Assembly (NCBI GenBank): GCA_001596155.1
Contig: CP014771.1
Coordinates: forward strand, 2,294,001-2,358,000
Origin: Hymenobacter psoromatis
GTDB lineage: Bacteria > Bacteroidota > Bacteroidia > Cytophagales > Hymenobacteraceae
Length of the DNA: 64,000 nt
Reading direction: 5' to 3'
Below the pieces are notes generated by a model, which saw nothing but the letters and a program-made list of their open reading frames with translations, did not search any database and had not been told where the DNA came from. A program made the translations under genes and the position numbers. Positions 53,569 through 62,081 of the stretch are shown here, piece after piece (positions within the stretch are counted from its first letter, which is position 1; every line of letters begins with the position of its first letter).

Positions 53569-54303
53569 CTAGTGGCTTAGTACGGCCGGCCGGGCAATCT
53601 CGTGGTTGACTTCATCGGTTTCGATGAGGCCGTCGCGCAGGCGCACGATGCGGTGGGCGTAGCGCGCGATGTCTTCCTCGTGGGTCACCATGATGATGGT
53701 GTTGCCCTTGGCGTAGAGCGCCTCGAACAAACCCATGATTTCGTAGCTCGTTTTGGAGTCGAGGGCACCGGTGGGTTCGTCGGCGAGCAGCACGCTGGGG
53801 GTGTTCACGAGGGCGCGGGCGATGGCCACGCGCTGGCGCTGGCCGCCGCTGAGCTCGTTGGGGCGGTGGCCGGCGCGGTCGGCCAGTCCCACCGAGCGCA
53901 GGGCTTCGAGGGCGCGCTCGCTGCGCTCGCGCTTGCCCAAGCCGGCGTAGATGAGGGGTAGGGCCACATTTTCGAGCGAAGTAGAGCGCGGCAACAGGTT
54001 GAAAGTTTGAAAAACGAACCCGATTTCCTTGTTGCGCACCTCAGCCAGCTGGTTGTCGCTCATGCGGCTCACGTCCTGACCATTAAGGATATACTGGCCC
54101 TGCGTGGGCGTGTCGAGGCAGCCGATAATGTTCATGAGCGTACTCTTGCCCGAGCCCGAAGGCCCCATAAACGCCACGTACTCCCCGCGCTTAATGTCGA
54201 TGCTCACCGAGCGCAGGGCATGGATGTGCTCCGTGCCCATCACGTATTCCTTGGCGATGTCAGTAGTCTTGATAACGTAGGGGGTAGGGCTGGCAGCGAG
54301 CAT
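53569..54303 (-). CDS. ABC transporter ATP-binding protein, MacB/LolD type
   Basis: 244 residues. Walker [11 protein letters not shown]-loop VFQTFNLLP, signature [15 protein letters not shown], Walker [13 protein letters not shown], and the switch His in MVTHEED are all complete. [20 protein letters not shown] and [11 protein letters not shown] are typical of the MacB/LolD/FtsE group, which works with permeases that pull substrates out of the membrane. No permease is next to it. It lies 17 bp behind the large membrane protein at 54321 in the same direction, so the two are probably co-transcribed. The substrate is unknown. Confidence 0.92.
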   Translation of the reverse strand: MLAASPTPYVIKTTDIAKEYVMGTEHIHALRSVSIDIKRGEYVAFMGPSGSGKSTLMNIIGCLDTPTQGQYILNGQDVSRMSDNQLAEVRNKEIGFVFQTFNLLPRSTSLENVALPLIYAGLGKRERSERALEALRSVGLADRAGHRPNELSGGQRQRVAIARALVNTPSVLLADEPTGALDSKTSYEIMGLFEALYAKGNTIIMVTHEEDIARYAHRIVRLRDGLIETDEVNHEIARPAVLSH

Positions 54304-54320
54304 AAGAGGAGCAGGAAAAA

Positions 54321-57077
54321 TCAGCGAGCGGGAAGCGGTACCTGGTCGAAAGCTGCGGCGGCGGCCGCGTTGGCGGCCCGGTGCGCCGCGAATTGCATCA
54401 GCAAGTTAGTGTACTCGGCGGGGCTGAGGCGCGGGCGCAGCTGCTCCAGGGCCGACTGGCCGAGCTCGGCCAGGCCGGCATCGGCGGCAGCCAGCGCGTA
54501 GGCTTGCAACAACGGCCGCGAAGCAGGGTTTTCGGTCAGGCCCTGGTTGAGGGCATCGTAAGCGTCCGTAGTGGCTTTTTGCTGCGCGAAAAAGCGGCCG
54601 GCCGCCAGCACCGCCGCCTCGTTGAAGGGCGCGAGCTTCACCAGCGCCTGGTAGCGGCGGGTGGCTTCGGGCAGGTTGTGCGCCGCTTCGGCTTGTTGCG
54701 CGGCGGCCAGCTCTGGGCCGCCAATAAGGCCCGTCCGCGCCTGGCCCCGCAGCAAGCCGGGCGTACGCAGCGCCAGTCCCAGCCGGGCCACGCCCTGCGC
54801 CTGCGCCGTGTCGGCCGCCAGCCGGCGGTACGCCGCCTGGGCCGAATCGAGCTGCCCGGCTAGCGCCAGCGCCCAGGCGTGGGGTAGGCGCGCATCGCGC
54901 ACCCCGTGCGCCGCCGCCAAAGCCAGTTGACTAGCGGCCGTGGCGTACTGCTGCTGCTGCAACTGCCATAAGCCCAGCACGTACTGGTAGTAGCCGCTGG
55001 TGGCTGAGGTGCCGGCCGTGAGCGGTGCCAGCGTTTGGCGGGCGGCCAATTCCTGGCCCGCTGCGTGTCGCAATAAGGCTTGCAGAAAGAGCAGCTGCTC
55101 GTAATACGGCTCGTTGGCGGGGCGCTCGGCCAGCTTGGCTAGTTCGGTGTCGGCGCGGCGGCAGGCGGCGGGCTGGGCGGCCCGCGCCGTCAGCATCGCC
55201 GCGTGGTACACCTGGGCGAAGGTGGCTGCGTCGAGGTCGTGGCGGGCGGGGGGGGTAGGGCTGGTTATTGCGCGCGAATCCAGCAGTGCCAACAGCTCTT
55301 TATTAGCCACTAAGCCGGGCTCCTGGGCGGTGGCCGGCCAGGGCGCGGCCAGCTTTTGAGCCGCGGGCACCAGACCTTGGCTCAGCAAAAAACCCAGCTG
55401 GTTGGTGCGGCCCACGTAGCTGCCGGGCTGTAGGCGCTCGGCTTGGCCTAAGTAAAAAACTACCGAATCGGTAAGGGACGAGCGGGTAAATAATTGGGCC
55501 GCATCGGAGGCGAGGGCGAAGCTGCGGGGCGCGGCGCGGCGGGCCTGGCGCAGCACTTCCAGGTCATCCAGAAAATCGCCGGGCGCGGTGAGTAAGGAAT
55601 TTAACTGGAGGCTGACTTTGGCATCGGGCTGGCGCAGCAGGGCGCGGCGCAGGGCGTTGATTTCGTTCTGGCGCTGGTCGCGGAAGCTATACAGCGCTGC
55701 CCTACCCAGCTGCGCCGAGCGGTTGAAGCGGGCGAGCACGTCGCCGCTTTCGGCGTAGTAGCGCTCGGCCAGCAGGGCCAGGGGCAGGTCGTCGGGCCGG
55801 GTTTCGCTCTGCTGGCGGGCTAGGTCGCCGAGCTGGTTATACTGCCCGGCCTGCACCTGGGCGGACAGCGGCCAGCCGTTGCGCAGCTCAAACAGCAGCA
55901 GCGCGACCACACCCATTATATACACGGTATAGAAGGGCAGCCGGCGCGGCTCAAACACCACCCGATACACCCGCAGCCGCTGCTGGATGAGCGAGCCAAA
56001 ATTGACCAGCACATACAGCAAAAACGCCGCGCCCAGCAGCAGCAGCGCCCGCACGCTAAAGGCGCGGGCCGCCGCCAGCAGGGGCGTATTAGCCGTGGCC
56101 AGGGCATAGCCCAGCGCGGCGGCCGCCGCCGCCAGCAGCAGCCAGTACAGGGGCCGGGCCGCCACGAAGGGCAGCCAGCCCGCGTAGCTAGGTGCCCGCT
56201 GCCGCAGGCCCAGCCCAGCCGTGAGCGCCGCCGGCAGCAGCAGCACCAGCGGGTCGAGGTGCAGGCCGCCGCCCAGGTTCAGCTCGTCGCCATTGTACCA
56301 ATACAAGAACAACGCGCCCAGATAAAGCAGGCTCGACAAGATGAACGGGAGGCGGCCGAAACGGCCCGCGGGGCTTTCGGCCTGGGTGTTGAACCAGAGC
56401 AGCGCCCGCACGTTCTCTACCCCTACCCACAGCACCAACGCCGCCACCAGGCCCGCCCCGGCCGGCGTGGCGTAGGCGGCCAGGTGCAGGGCCGTTTCGG
56501 CCGGCGGCAGCTGCGACCTGGTGAGCAGTAGCGCCACCAGCCCGCCCAGCAGCGCGCCAAACAGCACCACGCGCCGCCCTACCCCCACCCGCTCGCCGAA
56601 CGCCTGCAAGCCCAGCGCCGCCGCGCCCAGCACGCTCAGGCTCAGGTACAAAAAATATTGCCGGGTAGGGCTGAAAATGCCCAGGCCATCGGCGTTGAGC
56701 GCGGCCAGCAGAAACACCACCGGCACCGTGCCCGCCAAGAAAGCCGGCCGCCGCAGCATGCTCACCACCGCCAGCCAGCCGGCCAGCGCCAAGCCCAACA
56801 CGCCCAGCCACAGCCCGGCCGCCAGCGGCTGGGTGTAAGGCCCGCCCGCGTCATGCGTAAGCGTCGTGATAAAGCCGCTCACCAGCAGCGGCAGCCGCGC
56901 GGGGCCGGCGGCTACCGAGTCGAGGGTGAGGGACACCGGGGCCAGGTGCGGCACCAGTTGCAGGGGTAGGGTCGCGCTTTCGCCCGCGAAGTAGCAGTAC
57001 CCGGCTCCCGCCACGGCCAGCAGGGCCAGCAGCGCGGGCAGCCCCGGCAAGCGGCGCAAAACGGTAGAATCAGGCAA
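54321..57077 (-). CDS. Large polytopic membrane protein with a TPR-like C-terminal half, unknown
   Basis: 918 residues. The N-terminal half (about 1-395) holds some ten hydrophobic segments, for example [39 protein letters not shown] and [17 protein letters not shown]. After [20 protein letters not shown] the rest (about 410-918) is soluble and rich in Ala, Leu and Gln, with repeated helix pairs ([60 protein letters not shown]) that look like TPR units. No enzyme motif was recognised. It starts upstream of, and probably shares an operon with, the MacB/LolD-type ATPase, but it lacks recognisable FtsX/MacB permease features. The soluble domain may act as a scaffold (inference). Confidence 0.75.
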   Translation of the reverse strand: MPDSTVLRRLPGLPALLALLAVAGAGYCYFAGESATLPLQLVPHLAPVSLTLDSVAAGPARLPLLVSGFITTLTHDAGGPYTQPLAAGLWLGVLGLALAGWLAVVSMLRRPAFLAGTVPVVFLLAALNADGLGIFSPTRQYFLYLSLSVLGAAALGLQAFGERVGVGRRVVLFGALLGGLVALLLTRSQLPPAETALHLAAYATPAGAGLVAALVLWVGVENVRALLWFNTQAESPAGRFGRLPFILSSLLYLGALFLYWYNGDELNLGGGLHLDPLVLLLPAALTAGLGLRQRAPSYAGWLPFVAARPLYWLLLAAAAAALGYALATANTPLLAAARAFSVRALLLLGAAFLLYVLVNFGSLIQQRLRVYRVVFEPRRLPFYTVYIMGVVALLLFELRNGWPLSAQVQAGQYNQLGDLARQQSETRPDDLPLALLAERYYAESGDVLARFNRSAQLGRAALYSFRDQRQNEINALRRALLRQPDAKVSLQLNSLLTAPGDFLDDLEVLRQARRAAPRSFALASDAAQLFTRSSLTDSVVFYLGQAERLQPGSYVGRTNQLGFLLSQGLVPAAQKLAAPWPATAQEPGLVANKELLALLDSRAITSPTPPARHDLDAATFAQVYHAAMLTARAAQPAACRRADTELAKLAERPANEPYYEQLLFLQALLRHAAGQELAARQTLAPLTAGTSATSGYYQYVLGLWQLQQQQYATAASQLALAAAHGVRDARLPHAWALALAGQLDSAQAAYRRLAADTAQAQGVARLGLALRTPGLLRGQARTGLIGGPELAAAQQAEAAHNLPEATRRYQALVKLAPFNEAAVLAAGRFFAQQKATTDAYDALNQGLTENPASRPLLQAYALAAADAGLAELGQSALEQLRPRLSPAEYTNLLMQFAAHRAANAAAAAAFDQVPLPAR

Positions 57078-57110
57078 TTGCGGTGGGATAGGTTTGAATA
57101 GTATAAAAGA

Positions 57111-57204
57111 ACGTCATTCCGAGCTTGCCGAGGAATCTCGCCCGCGTCGTTTGGGCGTCGTTCCGCGATGCGGGCGAGATTCCTCGGCAAGCTCGGAATG
57201 ACGT
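57111..57204. repeat. Perfect long inverted repeat (35-bp arms), ACGTCATTCCGAGC family
   Basis: Arms 57111-57145 and 57170-57204 are perfectly complementary with a 24-base loop. The arm starts ACGTCATTCCGAGCTTGCC. It lies upstream of the large membrane protein gene. A shortened relative is at 23729. Confidence 0.92.
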
Positions 57205-57272
57205 TTTAACAGCTTTTTTTATCTTCTAAATAACCTCGTGCTCTTTATATAGACACAAGTAACGCGCCTACC

Positions 57273-57554
57273 CTAATCCAGCACCTTGGGCACGCGGAAA
57301 TAGTCCGAGTCTTTGCGCGGGGCATTGCGCAGGCCATCCTGGTGGCTAATGGTATTTTGAGCCTTATCATCGCGCAACACATTGATTTCGTGCGATAGAT
57401 GCACCAATGGCTCTACCCCGTCAGTATCTACTTTCGAGAGCTGGTCCACCCAATCCAGAATCTTGTTGAGGTCGGTGAGCATCTGTTCCTCGTGGGCGGG
57501 GTCAAATTCGAGGCGGGCCAGATGAGCCAGGCCGCGGAGGGTTTCGGTGTTCAT
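57273..57554 (-). CDS. gatC: Aspartyl/glutamyl-tRNA amidotransferase subunit C
   Basis: 93 residues, the normal GatC size. MNTETLRGLAHLARLEFDPA, then LTDLNKILDWVDQLSKVDTD, VEPLVHLSHEINVLRDD and RKDSDYFRVPKVLD are the family segments, including the conserved FRVPKV end. Role: stabilises GatA in the GatCAB complex that amidates Glu-tRNA(Gln) or Asp-tRNA(Asn) in the cytoplasm. gatA and gatB are not in this window. Repetitive DNA lies directly upstream of its ATG. Confidence 0.93.
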   Translation of the reverse strand: MNTETLRGLAHLARLEFDPAHEEQMLTDLNKILDWVDQLSKVDTDGVEPLVHLSHEINVLRDDKAQNTISHQDGLRNAPRKDSDYFRVPKVLD

Positions 57555-57556
57555 AA

Positions 57557-57701
57557 AATGAAATGGTGAAGTGGCGAAATAGTGAGTTAGTGAAATGGTG
57601 AGTTAGTAATTTAGAGAATGGAAGATTGAGCAGGAAGTACTTTTGTTGATAATTCACTAACTCACTAATTTGCCATTTCACTAACTCACCATTTCACCAC
57701 C
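57557..57701. repeat. Imperfect inverted repeat made of GTGAGTTAGTGAAATGG units
   Basis: The left part (57557-57612) repeats GTGAGTTAGTGAAATGGTGA-type units. The right part (57651-57701) carries the complement, CACTAACTCACCATTTCACC and similar. The units are also directly repeated within each arm. It fills the gap between gatC and plsC and reaches the plsC stop codon. Confidence 0.8.
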
Positions 57702-58475
57702 TCACCGCCAGGTGCTGGCCGCCGGAATGCCGCGGCCTTCGGGCACGAAGTCGTCGGCAATCTGAGCCATGACTTTGGCCTTGAGGTCGGGAATATCGGC
57801 CTCGGTGAGGCCGGTGGTTTCGATGGCTTCGTGAAACACGACGCGCAGCCGGGCGTGGCGCACGCGGAGGCCCTCGACTGAGGGCATAAATTTGTGGTTC
57901 AGGGGCATACTCACCGGCACGATGGGCACGCCCATATTAATAGCCAGCTGGAAAGCGCCATCCATGAAGGGCTGCAGCTCTTCGCCGGGCTTGGGGCCGA
58001 TGGTGCCCTCCGGGAACAGCGCCAGCGGGCGGCCTTCGCGCAGGCTTTGGCGCGCCTGGGCAAAGGCCCTCCCCCGGCTCACCACGCTGCGGCGGTTAAC
58101 GGGAATATACGTTTTGCCAAAGAGCGGCCCCCACAGCGGAAACTTCACCAGCGTGTCTTTGCCCATCATGTTGAGAAAGCCGGGAATGGTGTGAAACAGC
58201 ACCATAATGTCGATGTAGGAGCCGTGATTGGCCACGTAGATGCAGGGCTGCGGCACGGGCCGGGTGTTTTCACGAATCACTTCGAGCGGCACGCCCCACA
58301 TCAGCATGGAAAACCTGGACCACTGCCGGTTGAACTCGTGCAGGTGGGGGCGCCACTCGGGCCGGCGCACCCACACCCGTTGCAGGGGGTAGGTGGCGAA
58401 AAACGGCAGCACAAACCAGAACGTGGCCCAGGTAGTGTACAGCCGGTGGCCGAGATAACGCAAAAAAGCAGGCAT
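57702..58475 (-). CDS. plsC: 1-acyl-sn-glycerol-3-phosphate acyltransferase
   Basis: 257 residues from the ATG at 58475; the frame extends upstream into a palindromic repeat and that part is not family-like. A membrane segment near WATFWFVLPFFATYPL is followed by the catalytic H-x4-D motif in NHGSYIDIMVLFHT, the GKTYIPVNRRS block, and FPEGTIGPKPGEEL (motif III); VPIVPVSMPLNH is motif IV. Reaction: acylation of lysophosphatidic acid to phosphatidic acid at the inner membrane. TAAATTTG on the minus strand (58488-58481) is an exact -7-like match only 5 bases before the ATG, so a very short leader is possible. Confidence 0.92.
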   Translation of the reverse strand: MPAFLRYLGHRLYTTWATFWFVLPFFATYPLQRVWVRRPEWRPHLHEFNRQWSRFSMLMWGVPLEVIRENTRPVPQPCIYVANHGSYIDIMVLFHTIPGFLNMMGKDTLVKFPLWGPLFGKTYIPVNRRSVVSRGRAFAQARQSLREGRPLALFPEGTIGPKPGEELQPFMDGAFQLAINMGVPIVPVSMPLNHKFMPSVEGLRVRHARLRVVFHEAIETTGLTEADIPDLKAKVMAQIADDFVPEGRGIPAASTWR

Positions 58476-58500
58476 AGCGGCAAATTTACGGCGGGCAGTG

Positions 58501-58637
58501 GGGTAATAGGGTAAGGGGTAGTCTGTCATTGCGAGCAAAGCGAAGCAATCGTACCAGAACGGGGTCGTTCGGGTGTCGTGCGGGTGCGATTGCTTCGCTT
58601 TGCTCGCAATGACAGACTACCCCTTACCCATTACCCA
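58501..58637. repeat. Long inverted repeat, TCATTGCGAGC family
   Basis: Core arms about 58510-58551 and 58587-58629, near-perfect and starting GGTAAGGGGTAGTCTGTCAT, with outer pairing to 58501 and 58637 broken by one base. GTCTGTCATTGCGAGC is shared with 17538. The right arm overlaps the end of the Nudix gene and encodes its last residues. Confidence 0.9.
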
Positions 58638-59216
58638 TGACCTTCCCGCCAGCAGCTTTTCAACTTTAAGCAGGCCGGCCACGCTGAGCGCGTCGGTGAT
58701 GCGGTCGTCCATGACCAGCTCGATGGCCTGGGCCAGGGGCAGTTTCCAGAGGCGCAGGTCTTCGGTTTCTTCCGGTTCCCACGCGCTTTGGGTGAGGTCT
58801 TCAGCCAGAAAAACGAAGCCTTCCTCGTCGGTGACGGAGTTGGAGGTGTGCATGCGGGCGATGCGCGTCCAGCGGGCGGCGAGCAGGCCGGTTTCCTCGC
58901 GCAGTTCGCGCTGGGCCGCCTCTTGCGGGTCGATGCCGATGACACCACCGCCCATCGGCACCTCCCAGCTATACTCGTTGAGGGTGTAGCGGTACTGGCC
59001 CACGAGCCAGGTATTGCCCTCACTATCAACGGGAATGATGGCAATGGCTTTGTTTTGCATCGACACCACGCCGTAGATACCGGCCCCGCCTTTGGGGTTC
59101 AGCACCTGGTCTTCGCGCACCCGAATCCAGGGATTCTGGTATTTGGGGGCCGAGCTGAGCGTTTGCCAGGGATTGTGGTGGGGGTCGAAATCGGTGGGGG
59201 GCTGAGTATGAGGCAT
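58617..59216 (-). CDS. Nudix hydrolase, ADP-ribose pyrophosphatase-like
   Basis: 199 residues from the ATG at 59216. WIRVREDQVLNPKGGAGIYG, a strand IAIIPVDSEGNTWLVGQYR, then YSWEVPMGGG and the Nudix helix AAQRELREETGLLA. The REL-x-EETG catalytic half of the box is intact, but the Glu normally found in the first half (G-x5-E) appears as Ile in GGGVIGIDPQE. Family knowledge: hydrolysis of nucleoside diphosphates linked to another group, such as ADP-ribose. The final residues WVMGKG are encoded by the palindromic repeat that invades the 3' end. The substrate is not certain. Confidence 0.88.
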   Translation of the reverse strand: MPHTQPPTDFDPHHNPWQTLSSAPKYQNPWIRVREDQVLNPKGGAGIYGVVSMQNKAIAIIPVDSEGNTWLVGQYRYTLNEYSWEVPMGGGVIGIDPQEAAQRELREETGLLAARWTRIARMHTSNSVTDEEGFVFLAEDLTQSAWEPEETEDLRLWKLPLAQAIELVMDDRITDALSVAGLLKVEKLLAGRSWVMGKG

Positions 59217-59243
59217 AAGGTTGCGGAAGCGGCTGAATCGACG

Positions 59244-59251
59244 CAAAAGTA
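59244..59251 (-). promoter_or_regulatory. Putative -7 box of the Nudix gene
   Basis: On the minus strand this reads TACTTTTG, an exact match to TAnnTTTG, 27 bases before the ATG at 59216. No clear -33 element was found. Confidence 0.35.
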
Positions 59252-59351
59252 GCCCCGCCCGGCCCGCTCGCCTACCCCAACCCGCGCTCCGCAAGCGCGT
59301 ATGACTTAGCAAGCTGGCCGCCGCTTACTTTCCGGGGGCTCCGCTTTTGAT

Positions 59352-59588
59352 ATGGCTGACAAACCCCAGGACCCCACCGAAGACTCCTTGCTCAATCTCA
59401 AGTTTGCCCAGGCCGAAGCTGACCTGGCCCAGAAAAACGGCGGCCTCGGCCCCGTTAGCAACCAGTATGTCACGACCGAAGAAAACGCCGAAATCACGCA
59501 AGGCGAAGGCCCGGTAGATAGTCAGGGGCACCGCCGCGGCGAACCCGATAACCTGGTCAAGGGCGACTCGGCCGGCGCGCACAGCTAG
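59352..59588 (+). CDS. Small acidic hydrophilic protein, unknown
   Basis: 78 residues. MADKPQDPTEDSLLNLKFAQ is followed by AEADLAQKNGGLGPVSNQYV and a Glu/Asp/Gly-rich tail. There is no signal peptide, Cys or membrane segment, and it is probably disordered and cytoplasmic. The ATG at 59352 is followed by good codon use of the local kind, and the stop lies 10 bp before the next ATG, which favours a two-gene operon with the lipoprotein at 59599. No family was recognised. Confidence 0.6.
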   Translation: MADKPQDPTEDSLLNLKFAQAEADLAQKNGGLGPVSNQYVTTEENAEITQGEGPVDSQGHRRGEPDNLVKGDSAGAHS

Positions 59589-59598
59589 CCCTACCCCC

Positions 59599-60210
59599 AT
59601 GCGTTTTCTCAACACCAGCCCTGCCAGTCACCGCCCGCTGGGCATCCGCGTTGCCTTGCCGCTAGTGGCCTTTGCCATTGCCCTGGCGCTGCTGAGTGGC
59701 TGCCGGACTAGTGGCGGCGGGCCCGGCACGCCGGCGCGCACCGTGGCGGCTTTCTTTGCCAAATACCGCGACCGGCCGGGTTTTCGCACCACCGAGTGGT
59801 CGGCCGATTTCTTGCAGCGCCTGGCGCTGGTGCGGGTAGGTAAGTTGCTGGGTGGCAACGACCTGACCAACGCCATTACCGGCATCCGCACGGCCCGCGT
59901 GATGACCTTTCTGCCCACCACCGGCAGCGCCCAAGGCTTAGTGCGCGAAGGTCTCAACAGCGAGGCCAGCGGGCTGCTGCAAGCCGAGCGCTACACCTCG
60001 CTGGCCAGCTCGGCCACTGGGGCGTCACCCTACCAATATGTGGTGAAGGCCAATGGCGACCAAGTGAGCGAGTTGGTAGCCACCGGCACCATGTCCGATG
60101 CCTTAGGCTCCTTTGTGCTGGTGCAGGTGCAGGGCAATTTTACCCGCGCCCAAGCCGAGGCGTTGAGCACGGTGCTGCCCGAAGTGGTGCGGCAAACGGC
60201 AGGCAAGTAA
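59599..60210 (+). CDS. Putative lipoprotein, DUF4252-like
   Basis: 203 residues. An N-terminal hydrophobic segment (VALPLVAFAIALALLSGC) ends in a good lipobox, LLSGC, near residue 35. The mature part has AAFFAKYRDRPGFRTTEW, FLQRLALVRVGKLL, ITGIRTARVMTFL, and a C-terminal FVLVQVQGNFTRAQAEALST. This strand/helix order resembles the DUF4252 lipoproteins of Bacteroidota, whose function is unknown; the match is by eye only. It follows the small acidic protein by 10 bp and ends at a strong terminator. Confidence 0.65.
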   Translation: MRFLNTSPASHRPLGIRVALPLVAFAIALALLSGCRTSGGGPGTPARTVAAFFAKYRDRPGFRTTEWSADFLQRLALVRVGKLLGGNDLTNAITGIRTARVMTFLPTTGSAQGLVREGLNSEASGLLQAERYTSLASSATGASPYQYVVKANGDQVSELVATGTMSDALGSFVLVQVQGNFTRAQAEALSTVLPEVVRQTAGK

Positions 60211-60236
60211 AAATAAGTGGCAGTGTTTTAGTGACG

Positions 60237-60272
60237 AATGGGATGGCAGTATATTGCCATCCCATTTTTTAA
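60237..60272 (+). terminator. Terminator after the DUF4252-like gene
   Basis: AATGGGATGGCA pairs perfectly with TGCCATCCCATT around a 6-base loop, then T6. It lies only 5 bases before the ATG at 60278, so it could also hide the start region of that gene. Confidence 0.85.
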
Positions 60273-60277
60273 TACCT

Positions 60278-60820
60278 ATGCATCTAACTCTACCACCTTT
60301 ACTGCTTGTGGCTACAATGGCTTTAGCCGCTTGCCACAAGGCTGATAACAGCCCAACCATTGATTTCGGACCCGGTGACGGCATTACGCATCGCGCAGCT
60401 GATGGAACGCTAAACGGTTCCTTAGACTCCACTGATTGGTCTTCCGATGCTGCCTGGAATGAGCAGGAACTCGCCCTCTTTTCTGACCTCAAATTTGATA
60501 TAAATGGTCCGCCGCAGCAGCCACAATGGATACAGAGGACCTATCTGTACCCTAACCCGGCAGGCCAGGCCCGCTGGGATGTACAGTATGCGACAGCAGC
60601 ACCCGCGTCACCAAACTTTAGTATTGCCCTTGCCCTGGTAAATCAACATTATCAGCTGCTAACCAGGCCAGTACCTAATTCATTTTTTCATTATACTATT
60701 TTTTTCGACTTCACTAAGTTGAACATAAATCGCGGTGAAAAATATAGGCTTTATTACGTTTTTTACAACAATAGCGGCCTGGTCTATAAAGGCCACGGTG
60801 ATATTCACTATTTGGACTAA
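60278..60820 (+). CDS. Small lipoprotein, unknown
   Basis: 180 residues from the ATG at 60278, which gives the signal MHLTLPPLLLVATMALAAC with a clear lipobox. The mature part is rich in aromatic and Asn residues (WIQRTYLYPNPAGQARWDVQ, FHYTIFFDFTKLNINRGEKY, LYYVFYNNSGLVYKG) and looks like beta structure. No family was recognised. The gene is more AT-rich than its neighbours, has a terminator on each side, and so seems to be a single-gene unit. The terminator right before its ATG leaves almost no room for a leader, so its promoter may lie inside or before that hairpin. Confidence 0.6.
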   Translation: MHLTLPPLLLVATMALAACHKADNSPTIDFGPGDGITHRAADGTLNGSLDSTDWSSDAAWNEQELALFSDLKFDINGPPQQPQWIQRTYLYPNPAGQARWDVQYATAAPASPNFSIALALVNQHYQLLTRPVPNSFFHYTIFFDFTKLNINRGEKYRLYYVFYNNSGLVYKGHGDIHYLD

Positions 60821-60860
60821 TTCAGGGCCTACGCAAAGGACCCTTTTTTATACGACTATG

Positions 60861-60897
60861 AAAAGGCTCCTCACGCCTAGCGTGGGGAGCCTTTTTT
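60861..60897 (+). terminator. Terminator after the small lipoprotein gene
   Basis: AAAAGGCTCCTCACG pairs with CGTGGGGAGCCTTTT around CCTAG, then T6. Confidence 0.88.
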
Positions 60898-61078
60898 ACT
60901 TTTGGCGGTAGGCCAGCCCTACCCCCACTACCGCGTGGGAGGTAGCCACAAGCCCAAATTTCGGGCTTTTAACCTGGGCCATACACTTTTTATTCTCGTG
61001 TTGTCACTCAGGCCTGCTACGACTGAATGCCTGGGTTTGCTGTTACCTTTATTCTGCTACCGCTGCCCTTGATTTTAT

Positions 61079-61798
61079 ATGGAAAACTCCTTTCCACTGC
61101 TCATTCCCCTGGCCGAAGAGCTGCGGCTGCAAGCGTTGCGGCCCTACCAGCTCTTCAACACCATGCGCGACGAGACCTTTACGGAGCTCGTGCGGCTGGC
61201 TGCCAAGCTCTTCAACGTGCCCATCGGCATCATTGCGTTTGTGGAGGATGAGGAGGTGCGCTTCGGCCTGAATTATGGCCTCGACCCCGCGATAGACCGC
61301 GTAAATCGTTGGGAAACCCTGTGCTCGGTGGCCATGCTGCACGAAGAAACCAGCGTGTTTGAAAACCTGCAAGCGCAGCCCTGCGACCTCATCAACCCCG
61401 GCCTGGTGCAGCGCCTCAACCTGGGCTTTTATGCCGGCAGCGCCCTGCGCACCCCGGAAGGCTACTCCGTGGGCGTGCTCTGCGTGATTGACCACAAACC
61501 CCGCACTTTCAGCCCCGCCGAGGCCGACTTGCTGGAACGCCTGGCCGCCGTGGTGATGAGCCTGCTCGACCTGCGCCTGCAGCTGCTGCAAGAGCCCACC
61601 TGGAACCAGCAGCTTTGGGCCAGTATCTACACCCGCATCGAGTCATCGGTGACGCGCCTCGAAACTCTGGCCAGCCTGGCAAGCTGGGAAGAAGCCGCCG
61701 ACAGCGAAGCGGCCGTGGCCTACAGCCAATCAACGCACGAGGAAATTTTGCGCGTTATCACCGTGCTCACCGAGCAGATTCAGGCGCTGCGCGCGTAG
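61079..61798 (+). CDS. GAF domain protein
   Basis: 239 residues. The ATG at 61079 begins MENSFPLLIPLAEELRLQAL. The GAF domain covers about residues 25-165, with LVRLAAKLFNVPIGIIAFVE, RFGLNYGLD, a CSVAML segment, FYAGSALRTPEGYSVGVLCV and IDHKPRTFSPAEADLLERLA. The C-terminal part is helical, with several Gln/Leu heptad-like turns, and may dimerise. There is no kinase, cyclase or DNA-binding domain, so it is a stand-alone sensor module of the type that binds small ligands or partner proteins. The ligand is unknown. A terminator follows. Confidence 0.85.
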   Translation: MENSFPLLIPLAEELRLQALRPYQLFNTMRDETFTELVRLAAKLFNVPIGIIAFVEDEEVRFGLNYGLDPAIDRVNRWETLCSVAMLHEETSVFENLQAQPCDLINPGLVQRLNLGFYAGSALRTPEGYSVGVLCVIDHKPRTFSPAEADLLERLAAVVMSLLDLRLQLLQEPTWNQQLWASIYTRIESSVTRLETLASLASWEEAADSEAAVAYSQSTHEEILRVITVLTEQIQALRA

Positions 61799-61821
61799 CC
61801 CTACCCCCTGGTTTTGAGCCT

Positions 61822-61868
61822 GTGCGCAAGCCCCCTGGCCAGGCTGGTTGGGGGGCTGCGCGTTTTCT
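61822..61868 (+). terminator. Terminator after the GAF gene
   Basis: GCGCAAGCCCCC pairs with GGGGGGCTGCGC (imperfect) around a 13-base loop, then TTTTC. Confidence 0.7.
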
Positions 61869-62041
61869 AAGCCGAAGCCATTACCCTTCAGATAGAAAAT
61901 GGAAAAAAGGTGAAGGAGGCGGCTATAAATATTTTCGCTGTCAGAATCTAACCCGTTCCCGAACTGTTACCACTGCGTTGGCTAACGACTTGCGGGCCGG
62001 CGGGGTCATTTGTAAGCATCCCCTACCCCAACGGGCTGCCG

Positions 62042-62049
62042 TATCTTTG
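62042..62049 (+). promoter_or_regulatory. Putative -7 box of the ferredoxin-NADP reductase gene
   Basis: TATCTTTG is an exact TAnnTTTG match, 32 bases before the ATG at 62082. A TTTG lies at 62009, too far upstream for a normal -33 element. Confidence 0.45.
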
Positions 62050-62081
62050 TACTCATTCTAAAATAACAAGCTGTTCGCTGA

